From CAKZNE01 sp964485405 (GTDB taxonomy: Bacteria > Bacteroidota > Bacteroidia > Flavobacteriales > Schleiferiaceae): a DNA stretch of 64,000 nucleotides. Every line of letters begins with the position of its first letter. The stretch's first letter is position 1. This document shows positions 17,279 through 25,831 of the stretch, in pieces. Location: the NCBI GenBank assembly GCA_964485405.1, contig CAZAJG010000003.1, positions 62,001 to 126,000 of the forward strand. The letters run 5' to 3'. The position numbers were made by a program, and so were the translations under genes. The notes beneath the pieces were generated by a model that worked only from the letters and a program-made list of their open reading frames with translations, did no database searches and was not told the DNA's origin.

Positions 17279-18544
17279 GTGTTTTGCGTATTGGATATAG
17301 AGTCAACAGGCGGCCCTTTTGGGAAAGAAGCCATTATGGAGATTGCTTTATTCCGGTATGATGGAGCTGAAATCACGGATCAGTTGATCAGTCTCGTTCA
17401 TCCACATCGTGAAATTCAGAAATATGTTTCTAAAATTACAGGTATTACTGAAAAAATGCTCATTCGAGCGCCACGATTTCACGAAATCGCAAAACGCATC
17501 TTAGAGTTAACAGAAGGTTCAGTTTTAGTAGGTCATAATGTTGATTTTGATTATCGGATGCTTCGTCAGGAGTTTGAAAGATTAGGTTATCCCTTTCAAA
17601 TGAAGGTGCTAGACACCATCCCATTAGCGGAAAAACTCATTCCAGGCCTGGCTTCGTATGGTTTGGATAGAGTTACAGAAGAGTTAGGGATTTTTAGAGG
17701 GCAAAAACATAGAGCCGAAGGAGATGCGAGAGCGACATTAGATTTGTTGAAAATCTTACAGGAAAAGGATAAGGAGAAAGACATCAGTATACTCGGTCAA
17801 AGTATACGCGCAAACGATTCTATTAAAGATAAGATTAACGACTTAAAGAGATCTGTTAAATTCAATCGCGGTATATTTTATTTGCACGATAGGGAAGGGC
17901 AACTTCTTTATTTAGGCTCTTCGGATAATATTAAGAATACGATCAATAGGCTTTTTATAGCGGAGAATAAGCTCGCTGAGAAGCTAAAGGCGGAGGTGTT
18001 TTCCGTAAAAACGGAGGCCACAGGCAACTGGTTAGTTTCTCAAATTAAGAGACTAGAGGAGAGTAAAAAGGCAAAGCCAGCCTACAATCATCTTCAAGAG
18101 AGTGAATTTGATTCTGGGATTTTTCAAGAGGAAAAGGAGAGTGTCAAATTTTTGAGAGTTAGACCCATTAATCCAAAGAGTACAAAACAGCCTTTGGTGA
18201 AATCCTTTGGAGCAAAACCTGCATACCGAGCGTTGCGAATGTTTAAACGCAATCACAATCAAGAACAAAAGGATGCTATTTTAGAAGTACTTGTAGAAAT
18301 GCCTAAACAGTGCATTTTTCAAGGTAGAGGGAGAAATTCCAAAGAGAGTTGTGCTTTGATTATAGAAAATGGAGAAGCGCATGGATTTTATTTCTACAGT
18401 CTCAATGAGCAAATAGATCAACATGAAAAAATGTTGAAGAATATGACTGAAATTGAGAATAAATCTCATTTTACAGAATTACTAAAGCTCGGTGTATTAA
18501 GCGGGGAGTTTAAACTCATCCGGAATACGGAAGCGGAGTTCTAA
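17279..18544 (+). CDS. DEDDh exonuclease (DnaQ-like) fused to a GIY-YIG-like domain
   Basis: The 421-residue protein starts at GTG; no upstream or nearby ATG keeps the first catalytic motif. Residues 1-165 form a DnaQ/epsilon-like 3'-5' exonuclease with Exo I (D6 and E8 in VLDIEST), Exo II (GHNVDFDYRML) and Exo III (HRAEGDARATLDLL). A UvrC-like GIY-YIG segment follows at about 200-275 (GIFYLHDREGQLLYLGSS); the second Tyr-Ile-Gly is altered to YLG. The C-terminal 120 residues are uncharacterised. Fusions of this kind, epsilon plus UvrC N-terminal domain, are known in several phyla and are thought to act in DNA repair. The stop overlaps the next gene by 4 bp. Confidence 0.8.
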   Translation: MFCVLDIESTGGPFGKEAIMEIALFRYDGAEITDQLISLVHPHREIQKYVSKITGITEKMLIRAPRFHEIAKRILELTEGSVLVGHNVDFDYRMLRQEFERLGYPFQMKVLDTIPLAEKLIPGLASYGLDRVTEELGIFRGQKHRAEGDARATLDLLKILQEKDKEKDISILGQSIRANDSIKDKINDLKRSVKFNRGIFYLHDREGQLLYLGSSDNIKNTINRLFIAENKLAEKLKAEVFSVKTEATGNWLVSQIKRLEESKKAKPAYNHLQESEFDSGIFQEEKESVKFLRVRPINPKSTKQPLVKSFGAKPAYRALRMFKRNHNQEQKDAILEVLVEMPKQCIFQGRGRNSKESCALIIENGEAHGFYFYSLNEQIDQHEKMLKNMTEIENKSHFTELLKLGVLSGEFKLIRNTEAEF

Positions 18545-19149
18545 AAAAGTTTAATCCCTAAACTTATAATCAATTGCCTACCTCTAGCATCTAGGTTAAA
18601 GGTTTGTCCATCAATGGTAATGGAATCAATCATGCTCGAAAAGGCTCCTTCGTAACGAATGTCAAGCGCAATTTTACCCACGTCAAGACCCACTCCTGCT
18701 TGGTAACCCCAGGTGGCCTCATTTATACCCTGTTTAAAGGCGTCACTCGGTTCACTTATGATAAAGCTCATAACCGGGCCAGCATTAATTCTCAATGGCC
18801 CAAGACTCTTACCTATTAAAAGGGGAACGTCAAATCGATTGAATTGAATGTTAAAAATATCTTCAAACCCAGAAACGCTTTTAGCTGTAATAGAGTTGTT
18901 GATGTAGGTGTAAATAAACTCTGGGCGAATATGAAAGATAGGTGTGTTAATTTGTGTGTAAACCCCAGCATGAAAACCGGATTTCTGTTCCCCATTTTCA
19001 ATTTCATCGTAAGTGGATCTTGCAGCATCAAAATCAGAGACCTCAATATTTTGAAGATTTATTCCGGCTTTTAAACCAATATTGAAAATTTGTGCTTGAC
19101 CATTTTGTGCGAAAATAATGAAGGAAAAAAAGAATAAAATCTTTTTCAT
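18541..19149 (-). CDS. Outer-membrane beta-barrel protein (PorT-like fold)
   Basis: This 202-residue protein has a signal peptide ending ...FAQNGQAQ, then GLKAGINLQNIE, the usual opening strand of the OMP_b-brl family in Bacteroidota. Alternating strands follow, ending GRQLIISLGIKLF, with the terminal aromatic residue typical of outer-membrane barrels. About eight strands are expected. The specific function is unknown. It is convergent with the exonuclease gene and lies 11 bp before purC on the same strand. Confidence 0.7.
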   Translation of the reverse strand: MKKILFFFSFIIFAQNGQAQIFNIGLKAGINLQNIEVSDFDAARSTYDEIENGEQKSGFHAGVYTQINTPIFHIRPEFIYTYINNSITAKSVSGFEDIFNIQFNRFDVPLLIGKSLGPLRINAGPVMSFIISEPSDAFKQGINEATWGYQAGVGLDVGKIALDIRYEGAFSSMIDSITIDGQTFNLDARGRQLIISLGIKLF

Positions 19150-19160
19150 TTGTAGAAGGG

Positions 19161-20114
19161 TTAATTTGGGTTTAGCACATTTTCGATATTACGATGGATT
19201 CTCGATTCAATATCTATATCCTCTTTAGAGAGTTCAAATGAACGACCTGTAATTTTTTCGAAAAGCTCAAGATATCTATCACTAACCATTTTTACAAATT
19301 TCGAATTCATTTCAGGAACAATTTGTCCCTCTTTTCCTTGAAATCCATTTTCAATAAGCCATTGGCGTACAAATTCTTTAGAGAGTTGTTTTTGAGGAAG
19401 ACCCTTTTGTTGATTTTCATCATAACCTTCTAAATAGAAGTATCTGCTGCTATCTGGTGTGTGGATTTCATCTATTAAGATTATCTCTCCATCGGGCGAT
19501 TTTCCAAACTCATATTTAGTGTCTACTAGAATTAACCCTCTATCATTAGCAAAACTTTGGCCACGTTTAAACAGCTGCTTGGTATAGCTTTCTAATTGTA
19601 GATATTCTTTTTCGCTGACTATATTTTGCGCTAAAATGTCTTCACGGCTAATATCTTCATCGTGGTCGCCTTGATCTGCTTTTGTAGTTGGGGTTATTAT
19701 AGGCTTGGGAAAGGCTTGGTTTTCAATCATTCCATCTGGCATAGCCACACCGCAAATTTCACGTTTCCCTGATTTATATTCTCTCCACGCGTGACCCGTT
19801 AAGAATCCACGAATCACCATTTCTACCATAAAAGGCTCTGCCTTTTTACCGATGGTAACCATAGGATCTGGAGAAGAAATTTTCCAATTCGGAACAATAT
19901 CAGCGGTTAAATCTAAAAACTGAGTGGCAATTTGATTGAGTACTTGCCCTTTGTATGGTATTCCTTCCGGTAAAACCACATCAAACGCAGAAATTCTATC
20001 GCTAGCAACCATTACAAGAAGGTCGTTTTCTAAAGTGTAAACGTCTCTTACTTTGCCACGGTAAAACTTTTGTTGGCCGGTTAATGTGAAGTTTGTTTCT
20101 TTTAATGCTTTCAT
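19161..20114 (-). CDS. purC: Phosphoribosylaminoimidazole-succinocarboxamide synthase
   Basis: This is the SAICAR synthetase of de novo purine synthesis, joining aspartate to CAIR with ATP. The 317-residue protein has the N-terminal YRGKVRDVYTL nucleotide loop, ASDRISAFDVVLPEGIPYKG, RGFLTGHAWREYKSGKR and the signature LIDEIHTPDSSRYF. It is the longer, yeast-like form common in this phylum. Its start is one base after the phoH stop, so the two genes are co-transcribed. Confidence 0.96.
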   Translation of the reverse strand: MKALKETNFTLTGQQKFYRGKVRDVYTLENDLLVMVASDRISAFDVVLPEGIPYKGQVLNQIATQFLDLTADIVPNWKISSPDPMVTIGKKAEPFMVEMVIRGFLTGHAWREYKSGKREICGVAMPDGMIENQAFPKPIITPTTKADQGDHDEDISREDILAQNIVSEKEYLQLESYTKQLFKRGQSFANDRGLILVDTKYEFGKSPDGEIILIDEIHTPDSSRYFYLEGYDENQQKGLPQKQLSKEFVRQWLIENGFQGKEGQIVPEMNSKFVKMVSDRYLELFEKITGRSFELSKEDIDIESRIHRNIENVLNPN

Positions 20115-20115
20115 C

Positions 20116-21054
20116 TTAATCTTGCTTGTCGTAAGCTCTAATAATATTTTTCACCAATTGGTGGCGGATAACATCTTCTTCGTTTAGGTTTACAATAGAA
20201 ATGCCCTCTACCCCTTTAAGGATGGTTAAGGCTTCCTTTAATCCTGAACTCTGTTTTCTTGGAAGATCAATCTGACTAACATCTCCGGTAATGATAAATT
20301 TAGCATCTGCTCCCATGCGGGTAAGGAACATCTTCATTTGGCTAGAAGTTGTGTTTTGGGCTTCATCTAAAATTACAAAAGCTCTATCCAATGTTCTACC
20401 GCGCATAAACGCGAGGGGAGCTATTTGTATTGTTCCGGTTTCCAAATAGTAGCTCAATCTTTCTGGCGGTATCATATCTCTTAACCCATCATACAAAGGT
20501 TGCATATAAGGGTCTAGCTTTTCCTTTAGGTCACCTGGAAGAAAACCTAAGTTTTCTCCAGCCTCTACTGCGGGACGTGTAAGAATGATGCGCTTAACTT
20601 CTTTGTTTTTTAAGGCTCTAACCGCTAACGCAACTCCCGTGTAAGTTTTTCCAGTACCTGCGGGTCCAATGGCAAAAAGCATATCGTTTGTGTCAACTGC
20701 TTTCACCATTTTCCGCTGGTTCACTGTTCTGGCTTTTACAGGTTGCCCATTAGAACCATACAGAATAATGTTGTTCTCTCCATTTTGCGGAGCTTTATCC
20801 ATTTCTCCCTTTAAAATGCGTTCCAGTTGGTTTACGGTTAAAGAATTGTATCGATAAAGATGCTCAGTGATTTCAGAGATGGTTTCCTCAAATCTTGTGA
20901 TATCCTCCTGGGTCCCATTTATTTGAAGAGAATGGCCTCGAGCTGTTATCTTCAGACCTTTAAAATGAGATTTGATTAAGTTGAGGTATTTGTTGTTGCT
21001 GCCATAAATATCTCTAGGGTCAGCATTTTCAATTACAATTGTCTTTTCTATCAA
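20116..21054 (-). CDS. PhoH family ATPase
   Basis: This 312-residue PhoH-like protein (YbeZ class) is an ATPase related to the helicase fold and linked in other bacteria to RNA metabolism and ribosome maturation. Walker A GPAGTGKT is at 130-137 and the Walker B-like FVILDEAQNTT follows, with FIITGDVSQIDLPRKQSSGL further on. The first 100 residues form the KH-like or N-terminal domain usual in this class. It is the first gene of the phoH-purC pair and is divergent from the SAM hydroxide adenosyltransferase. Confidence 0.92.
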   Translation of the reverse strand: MIEKTIVIENADPRDIYGSNNKYLNLIKSHFKGLKITARGHSLQINGTQEDITRFEETISEITEHLYRYNSLTVNQLERILKGEMDKAPQNGENNIILYGSNGQPVKARTVNQRKMVKAVDTNDMLFAIGPAGTGKTYTGVALAVRALKNKEVKRIILTRPAVEAGENLGFLPGDLKEKLDPYMQPLYDGLRDMIPPERLSYYLETGTIQIAPLAFMRGRTLDRAFVILDEAQNTTSSQMKMFLTRMGADAKFIITGDVSQIDLPRKQSSGLKEALTILKGVEGISIVNLNEEDVIRHQLVKNIIRAYDKQD

Positions 21055-21107
21055 ATTGCTGTTTAATAACTAAAGCAAAGATGTTTAATCTCACTTTAAA
21101 TAATGAT

Positions 21108-21115
21108 TACTTTTG
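21108..21115 (+). promoter_or_regulatory. Possible -7 promoter element for the SAM hydrolase-gldFG-dnaN run
   Basis: TACTTTTG matches TAnnTTTG, 59 bp upstream of the GTG start at 21175 in the divergent gap with phoH. No convincing -33 TTTG is found. Confidence 0.35.
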
Positions 21116-21174
21116 ACCACAAAAATAAAGAAATTGGCTTGTAATAAGCCCTTTGTTGAAAAGAGAATTTAAAG

Positions 21175-21969
21175 GTGGCAGTAATTACACTAACATCCGA
21201 TTATGGACTTACAGATCATCATCTTGCATCAGTAAAAGGAGCAATTCTGAGCGAGTCGGAAGACTGTCATCTCATAGATATTTCCCACCAAATTCAGCCT
21301 GGGAATTTTTTTGAAGCCGCCTTTATTCTGAGAAATTGTTATAGCGATTTCCCAAAAGGGACGGTACATTTGGTGGCAGTTCAAGAGATTTCAGAGAATA
21401 ACAGACTCTTAGTGGCTGAGTTTGATGATCACTACTTTTTGGCTGCAGATAATGGAATTATTACATTGATTAATCCAGAAGTTAAGATTAATCGTGTAGT
21501 AGAAATTGATCTAAAAAAGGAGAAAACTTTGTTCCCTGCAAAAGATGTTTTAGCGAAAGCGGCAAATCATATTGTTAGAGGAGGGAAAATGGGTCTTCTA
21601 GGAAGAGAGATTCAAGACTTTAAGGAAAGCAAGATTATGAGGCCACGATTTGCAAATGAAAGGTCTGTTATTTTGGGAAGCGTAGTTTATATAGATAATT
21701 TTGGAAACCTTATTACCAATATTACAAGGAAGATTTTTAACGAAATAGGTAGAGATAGATCTTATGAGATTGTTTTGCCTAGAAGACAAACAGTGAAAAA
21801 GATACAAGAGAGCTACTATCCTTCATCAAAGGGCAGCGTAATCGCATTGTTTAATTCCCAAGGTTTATTGGAGATTGCCGTTCGCGGAGCGAGGGGTAAA
21901 AGGTTTAATGGGGCAAATACTCTATTGGGGATGGATGTTCAAGGAACTGTAACGGTTAACTTTAAATGA
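21175..21969 (+). CDS. SAM hydroxide adenosyltransferase (DUF62 family)
   Basis: This family cleaves S-adenosylmethionine with hydroxide to adenosine and methionine and is related to the fluorinases and chlorinases. The 264-residue protein starts at GTG and shows ITLTSDYGLTDHHLASVKGA, an aspartate-rich SAM pocket, the AADNGIITLI segment, and the C-terminal VYIDNFGNLITNI with the conserved Asp/Asn pair that binds the adenosyl group. The hydroxide-type catalytic set in this class is Asp-Arg-His; I did not map every residue. It overlaps the next gene by ATGA and heads the gldF-gldG run, an association also seen in other Bacteroidota. Confidence 0.88.
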   Translation: MAVITLTSDYGLTDHHLASVKGAILSESEDCHLIDISHQIQPGNFFEAAFILRNCYSDFPKGTVHLVAVQEISENNRLLVAEFDDHYFLAADNGIITLINPEVKINRVVEIDLKKEKTLFPAKDVLAKAANHIVRGGKMGLLGREIQDFKESKIMRPRFANERSVILGSVVYIDNFGNLITNITRKIFNEIGRDRSYEIVLPRRQTVKKIQESYYPSSKGSVIALFNSQGLLEIAVRGARGKRFNGANTLLGMDVQGTVTVNFK

Positions 21970-22259
21970 TAGTAAGAATAGTTAAGATGACCTTTCAACC
22001 AGAAAAGGTAGATGCGTTTTTAACAAATTTTGATAAGAACAAGACTTCTATACGAGCGTTTAAGGGTTGTAACAAATTGGAATTGTTGAAGCAAAAGGAT
22101 AGGTCAGATGTATACTTTACCTATAGTTGGTGGGATGATGAGTCTGCATTAAACGATTACAGGCATTCGGATCTTTTTGCTGGAGTATGGAAAACGACAA
22201 AAACTTTTTTTGCAGATAAACCCGAGGCCTGGAGTCTCGAAAATATAAGAGAATTGTAA
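21966..22259 (+). CDS. Small antibiotic-biosynthesis-monooxygenase (ABM) domain protein
   Basis: This 97-residue protein of the dimeric ferredoxin-like ABM fold opens with MIVRIVKMTFQPEKVDAFLTNF and has the family's C-terminal tryptophan cluster (TYSWWDDESALNDYRHSDLF). Such proteins include quinol monooxygenases and heme-degrading enzymes, but most genomic copies have no proven substrate. It overlaps the SAM hydrolase gene by 4 bp and is followed 2 bp later by gldF, so it belongs to that operon. Confidence 0.8.
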   Translation: MIVRIVKMTFQPEKVDAFLTNFDKNKTSIRAFKGCNKLELLKQKDRSDVYFTYSWWDDESALNDYRHSDLFAGVWKTTKTFFADKPEAWSLENIREL

Positions 22260-22261
22260 GT

Positions 22262-22993
22262 ATGGGGGCATTAATGCTAAAAGAGATTAGGAGCTTCTTA
22301 AACTCAATAACCGGGTATCTGGTTATTACCGTTTACCTTCTAATCAATTCCGTTTTTTTGTGGCTCTTTTCCGGGAATTTTAATCTTCTGGAAGGCAGTT
22401 ACGCTAGTATTGATAGTTTGTTTTTAATATCTCCGTGGGTGTTTATGTTTTTAATACCAGCAATTACGATGAGAATGTTTGCAGATGAAAAAAAGGCAGG
22501 GACCATGGAGCTACTCCTAACCCGTCCACTCACAGATATGCAGATCGTATGGTCAAAGTTTTCTGCAGGCTTCATTTTGGTGCTTTTTTCCTTGATACCT
22601 ACTTTAATCTATTACTTCAGCATTTACCAATTGGGTAATCCTGTAGGTAATTTAGATAGTGGGGGCACATTTGGCTCTTACATTGGTCTGCTTTTTTTAG
22701 GATCTAGTTACGTGGCTATTGGCGTTTTTTCTTCTTCCTTAACAGATAATCAAATCATATCGTTTTTGATTTCCTTGTTTTTATGTTTTGTGTTTTACAC
22801 AGGCTTTAATGAGGTTGCCGGGTTACCGGTTTTTGAAAATGCAGATCTTTTTATTTTGAATTTGGGAATAAGTGAGCATTATACGTCCATGAGTAGGGGA
22901 GTTGTTGATAGTAGAGATGTATTATATTTTGTAGGACTTATAGTAACCTTTGCGCTAGCTACTCGCTTGGTGCTTCAAAGCAGAAAGTGGTGA
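22262..22993 (+). CDS. gldF: Gliding motility ABC transporter permease GldF
   Basis: This 243-residue inner-membrane protein has about six helices (first near 15-38, last near 222-238). It carries the ABC-2 permease motif RMFADEKKAGTMELLLTRPLTD and the GldF-typical start MLKEIRSFLNSITGYLVI. With GldG and the ATPase GldA, which is not at this locus, it forms an ABC transporter needed for gliding in Flavobacterium johnsoniae. gldG follows with a TGATG stop/start overlap. Confidence 0.9.
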   Translation: MGALMLKEIRSFLNSITGYLVITVYLLINSVFLWLFSGNFNLLEGSYASIDSLFLISPWVFMFLIPAITMRMFADEKKAGTMELLLTRPLTDMQIVWSKFSAGFILVLFSLIPTLIYYFSIYQLGNPVGNLDSGGTFGSYIGLLFLGSSYVAIGVFSSSLTDNQIISFLISLFLCFVFYTGFNEVAGLPVFENADLFILNLGISEHYTSMSRGVVDSRDVLYFVGLIVTFALATRLVLQSRKW

Positions 22994-24708
22994 TGAAGAG
23001 TAGAAAGAGTAGAGATTTGATTCAGTTTACCTTGATTGTGGCCATTTTAATACTGGTCAATATAATAGGTTCCCTCAAATTTTTTAGAATTGATTTAACA
23101 GCCGAAAAACGATATAGCCTATCTGATGCCACGGTAAATCTTCTCAACAGTTTTGATGACGTTGTGTATGTGAAAATCTATTTAGAAGGAGATTTTCCAG
23201 CAGGTTTTCAACGCTTACAAAGAGAAACTAAGCAAATGTTAGATGAATTTAGGGCCTATAATGGTAAGATAGAGTACGAGTTTATCAACCCTAATGATGG
23301 TGAGGATCCAAAAGCAGTTGAAGAAATACAACAGCAGCTTCAATTTAAAGGACTGAAGCCTTATCGCTTGGAAATTAATGAGCAAGGAGGCAATAGTTTT
23401 CAAGATGTTTTTCCCGGAGCAATTTTGAGCTATGGGGATGAGGAAGTTCCTGTACTACTCTTATTGGATCAGTTTGCTACGAGTCCAGATGCTCAGGTAA
23501 ATAGCTCCATTCAGAATTTAGAATTTGCTTTAGCCAATGGAATTAGAGGTTTGGTTGCTCGCAATCGTCCTTCTATCGGGTTCTTGCAGGGGCATGGCGA
23601 ATTAGAGCCACGGCAGTTGGCTGATTTTGCTAAAACCTTGTCAGAGAATTACAATATTGAAAGATTCAATATTAAAGAGTTTAGAAGCGATAGTGCGGGC
23701 GAGAAGCTCAGTATTCAAGATCAGATGATTCGTTTGAATCGATTTGATGCCTTAATCGTTGCGAAACCACAAACACCATTTAATGACCTAGATAAATATT
23801 TAATCGACCAGTATGTTATGAATGGTGGAAAGATGGTGTGGTTGATTGATGCGGTTCATGCGGAAATGGATAGCTTGAGTAAAAAATCACAGTTTTTGTC
23901 TTATCCTATTTATGAGAATTTAAGGCTCTCGGATATGCTCTTTAAATATGGTGTTCGCATTAATGCCAATTTAGTAAAAGATCTTATCGCTGCTGGGGTT
24001 TCGGATCAGCGTAGTATAAATAAGTGGGTATACTTCCCTCTTATTATGCCACAGGTAAAGCATCCAATTACCAAAGATTTAAATGCGATCCGATTGAATT
24101 TTGCTTCAAGTATTGATACGATTATAGCAAAGGGAGTGAAGAAAACCTTATTGCTGAAAACATCGCCTTATTCGGCCATATCGCCAACTCCCCATATGGT
24201 GAGTTTAGGTACGTTGTATCAAGAACCAGACGAGCGGAGTTTTAATCGGCAATTTTTAAATGTGGGAGTACTCTTAGAAGGAGAGTTTGAATCGGTTTTT
24301 AAAAACAGAATCCTTCCAAAATCCAATTCAGGTGAAAATTTGAGTTTCAAGGAAAAAAGTGTTAGTACACAAATGATAGTGGTTAGCGATGGTGATGTAA
24401 TTCGGAATCAGCTAAATATTGTTAATCCGAACATACCTAAAGGAACACCATTGCCCTTGGGTTTTGATCAGTTTACTGGACAGCAGTACGGAAATAAAGA
24501 CTTTTTGCTCAATGCCATGGATTATATGTTGGATGAAACGGGCTTGATCAGTATACGTTCCAGAGAACTGAAGCTTCGATTGCTGAACCCGCAAAAAGTA
24601 AGCTCGGAGAAGTTGTATTGGCAAATGTTTAATACCCTTATTCCTATTGCTTTAATTGTAGTGTTTGGGATAATCATGGCGTTTTTAAGGAGAAGAAAAT
24701 TTACATAA
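22993..24708 (+). CDS. gldG: Gliding motility ABC transporter auxiliary protein GldG
   Basis: This 571-residue protein has an N-terminal helix (about 11-30), a large periplasmic region beginning with the YSLSDATVNLLNSFDDVVYVKIYLEGDFP motif of GldG/ABC-auxiliary proteins, and a C-terminal membrane helix (about 547-567) followed by RRRKF. The open frame starts six bases earlier at GTG, but the ATG at 22993 forms a TGATG overlap with the gldF stop and is preferred. It is a partner of GldF, and a DUF4340 gene follows 1 bp later. Confidence 0.9.
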   Translation: MKSRKSRDLIQFTLIVAILILVNIIGSLKFFRIDLTAEKRYSLSDATVNLLNSFDDVVYVKIYLEGDFPAGFQRLQRETKQMLDEFRAYNGKIEYEFINPNDGEDPKAVEEIQQQLQFKGLKPYRLEINEQGGNSFQDVFPGAILSYGDEEVPVLLLLDQFATSPDAQVNSSIQNLEFALANGIRGLVARNRPSIGFLQGHGELEPRQLADFAKTLSENYNIERFNIKEFRSDSAGEKLSIQDQMIRLNRFDALIVAKPQTPFNDLDKYLIDQYVMNGGKMVWLIDAVHAEMDSLSKKSQFLSYPIYENLRLSDMLFKYGVRINANLVKDLIAAGVSDQRSINKWVYFPLIMPQVKHPITKDLNAIRLNFASSIDTIIAKGVKKTLLLKTSPYSAISPTPHMVSLGTLYQEPDERSFNRQFLNVGVLLEGEFESVFKNRILPKSNSGENLSFKEKSVSTQMIVVSDGDVIRNQLNIVNPNIPKGTPLPLGFDQFTGQQYGNKDFLLNAMDYMLDETGLISIRSRELKLRLLNPQKVSSEKLYWQMFNTLIPIALIVVFGIIMAFLRRRKFT

Positions 24709-24709
24709 T

Positions 24710-25735
24710 ATGAACAACAAGAATTTAATATATCTACTCGTGTTTATCGTTTTGTTAGCTGTTGCAGGCTGGTTGATTACCGCGGAAGGAGATTCAAATA
24801 GTACGATTAGTCTAGAAGGACAGGATAGATATGCTTTCACTATTTCAGATACGGCTTCGGTTGATAAGATCATCATTAAAGATAAGTCACCTAGTGAAGT
24901 GGTTCTGAGTAGATCAAAAGGAGGTTGGCTGGTTAATGGAGAGTTTAAAGCTAGAAAGGGAGCCATGCTTACGCTTTTAGGTACACTCTCTCGCATGGAG
25001 ATGCGCAACTTTATTGAGGAAAAAATGCAGCAAACTGTTATTCGTAGAATGAGTGTTTATGGAAGAGAGGTGCAGATATTTAAGAATGGAGAGTTGTACA
25101 GAGTATTTTACGTGGGTACCGAATCTCAAGATGAAATGGCAACGTATATGATGATAAAAGGCAGTGATCAGCCTTTTGCCGTGCATATACCTGGCTTTAA
25201 TGGATTTCTATCCTCTAGATTTTTTACGCAACCCTATTTATGGAAGAGCAGAGATATTATCTCTATAAATAAATCAGCTATTAAGGAAATAGAAATGCTG
25301 TATCCGGATTCTGCAGAAGCTTCTTTTAAGGTAAATCGCTTTTCGGGTGATAGTGTGTACGTAACAAATTTATCCACCGGAGAGGTTTTAAAAAATAGGA
25401 ATAGAGTAAATACAAACCTCTTTCTTAGTGCCTTTAGAAACTTAAAATATGAAGGTGCTATAATACCATCAGATCCAATTTATGAACGAAGGGACTCCTT
25501 GTTGTCAAACCAGCCTTTATTTAGGCTCACGATTACAGATATAAATGGGAAGAAAACAAGTTTAAGTGGCTACCGAATTAAAGGACCTCTAGAACAATAT
25601 GATCCAGATGTGCCTCTTAAAGAATATGACCCTGATCGGATGCATGGGTTTATAAACAATGAGCAAATGGTACTTATTCAATATGTAGGATTAAAAAATG
25701 TATTGAAAACGTATAGTTATTTTTCAGCCAGTTAA
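24710..25735 (+). CDS. DUF4340 domain protein, probable fourth component of the GldFG transporter
   Basis: This 341-residue protein has one N-terminal helix (about 5-23) and a periplasmic DUF4340 domain with repeated beta strands (SVDKIIIKDKSPSEVVLSRSKGGWLVNGEFKARK, FAVHIPGFNGFLSSRFFTQPYLWKSRDII). In many other bacteria a DUF4340 gene closes an operon of ABC ATPase, permease and GldG-like protein. Here it follows gldG by 1 bp, so a role with GldFG is inferred from context only. Confidence 0.8.
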   Translation: MNNKNLIYLLVFIVLLAVAGWLITAEGDSNSTISLEGQDRYAFTISDTASVDKIIIKDKSPSEVVLSRSKGGWLVNGEFKARKGAMLTLLGTLSRMEMRNFIEEKMQQTVIRRMSVYGREVQIFKNGELYRVFYVGTESQDEMATYMMIKGSDQPFAVHIPGFNGFLSSRFFTQPYLWKSRDIISINKSAIKEIEMLYPDSAEASFKVNRFSGDSVYVTNLSTGEVLKNRNRVNTNLFLSAFRNLKYEGAIIPSDPIYERRDSLLSNQPLFRLTITDINGKKTSLSGYRIKGPLEQYDPDVPLKEYDPDRMHGFINNEQMVLIQYVGLKNVLKTYSYFSAS

Positions 25736-25786
25736 AGTGTTCACAAATCGTGGAAAAATAAGAATCGCATAAAGCGTAAATCCCTG

Positions 25787-25794
25787 TATATTTG
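25787..25794 (+). promoter_or_regulatory. Possible -7 promoter element for dnaN
   Basis: TATATTTG matches TAnnTTTG, 37 bp upstream of the dnaN start, in the 96-bp gap after the DUF4340 gene. A -33 TTTG is not seen at 19-21 bp. Confidence 0.4.
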
Positions 25795-25831
25795 CTTTCC
25801 TTTTATTAATGTACCTAATCCATAAGGTGAT

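Noticed and set aside
21136..21150. Hairpin GGCTT-N5-AAGCC upstream of the SAM hydroxide adenosyltransferase, considered as a riboswitch part
   Set aside because: Only 5 bp and no conserved elements of any SAM riboswitch class that I could recognise.
24685..25008. 107-codon minus-strand open frame across the gldG/DUF4340 junction
   Set aside because: It opposes two well-supported genes and has no features of its own.
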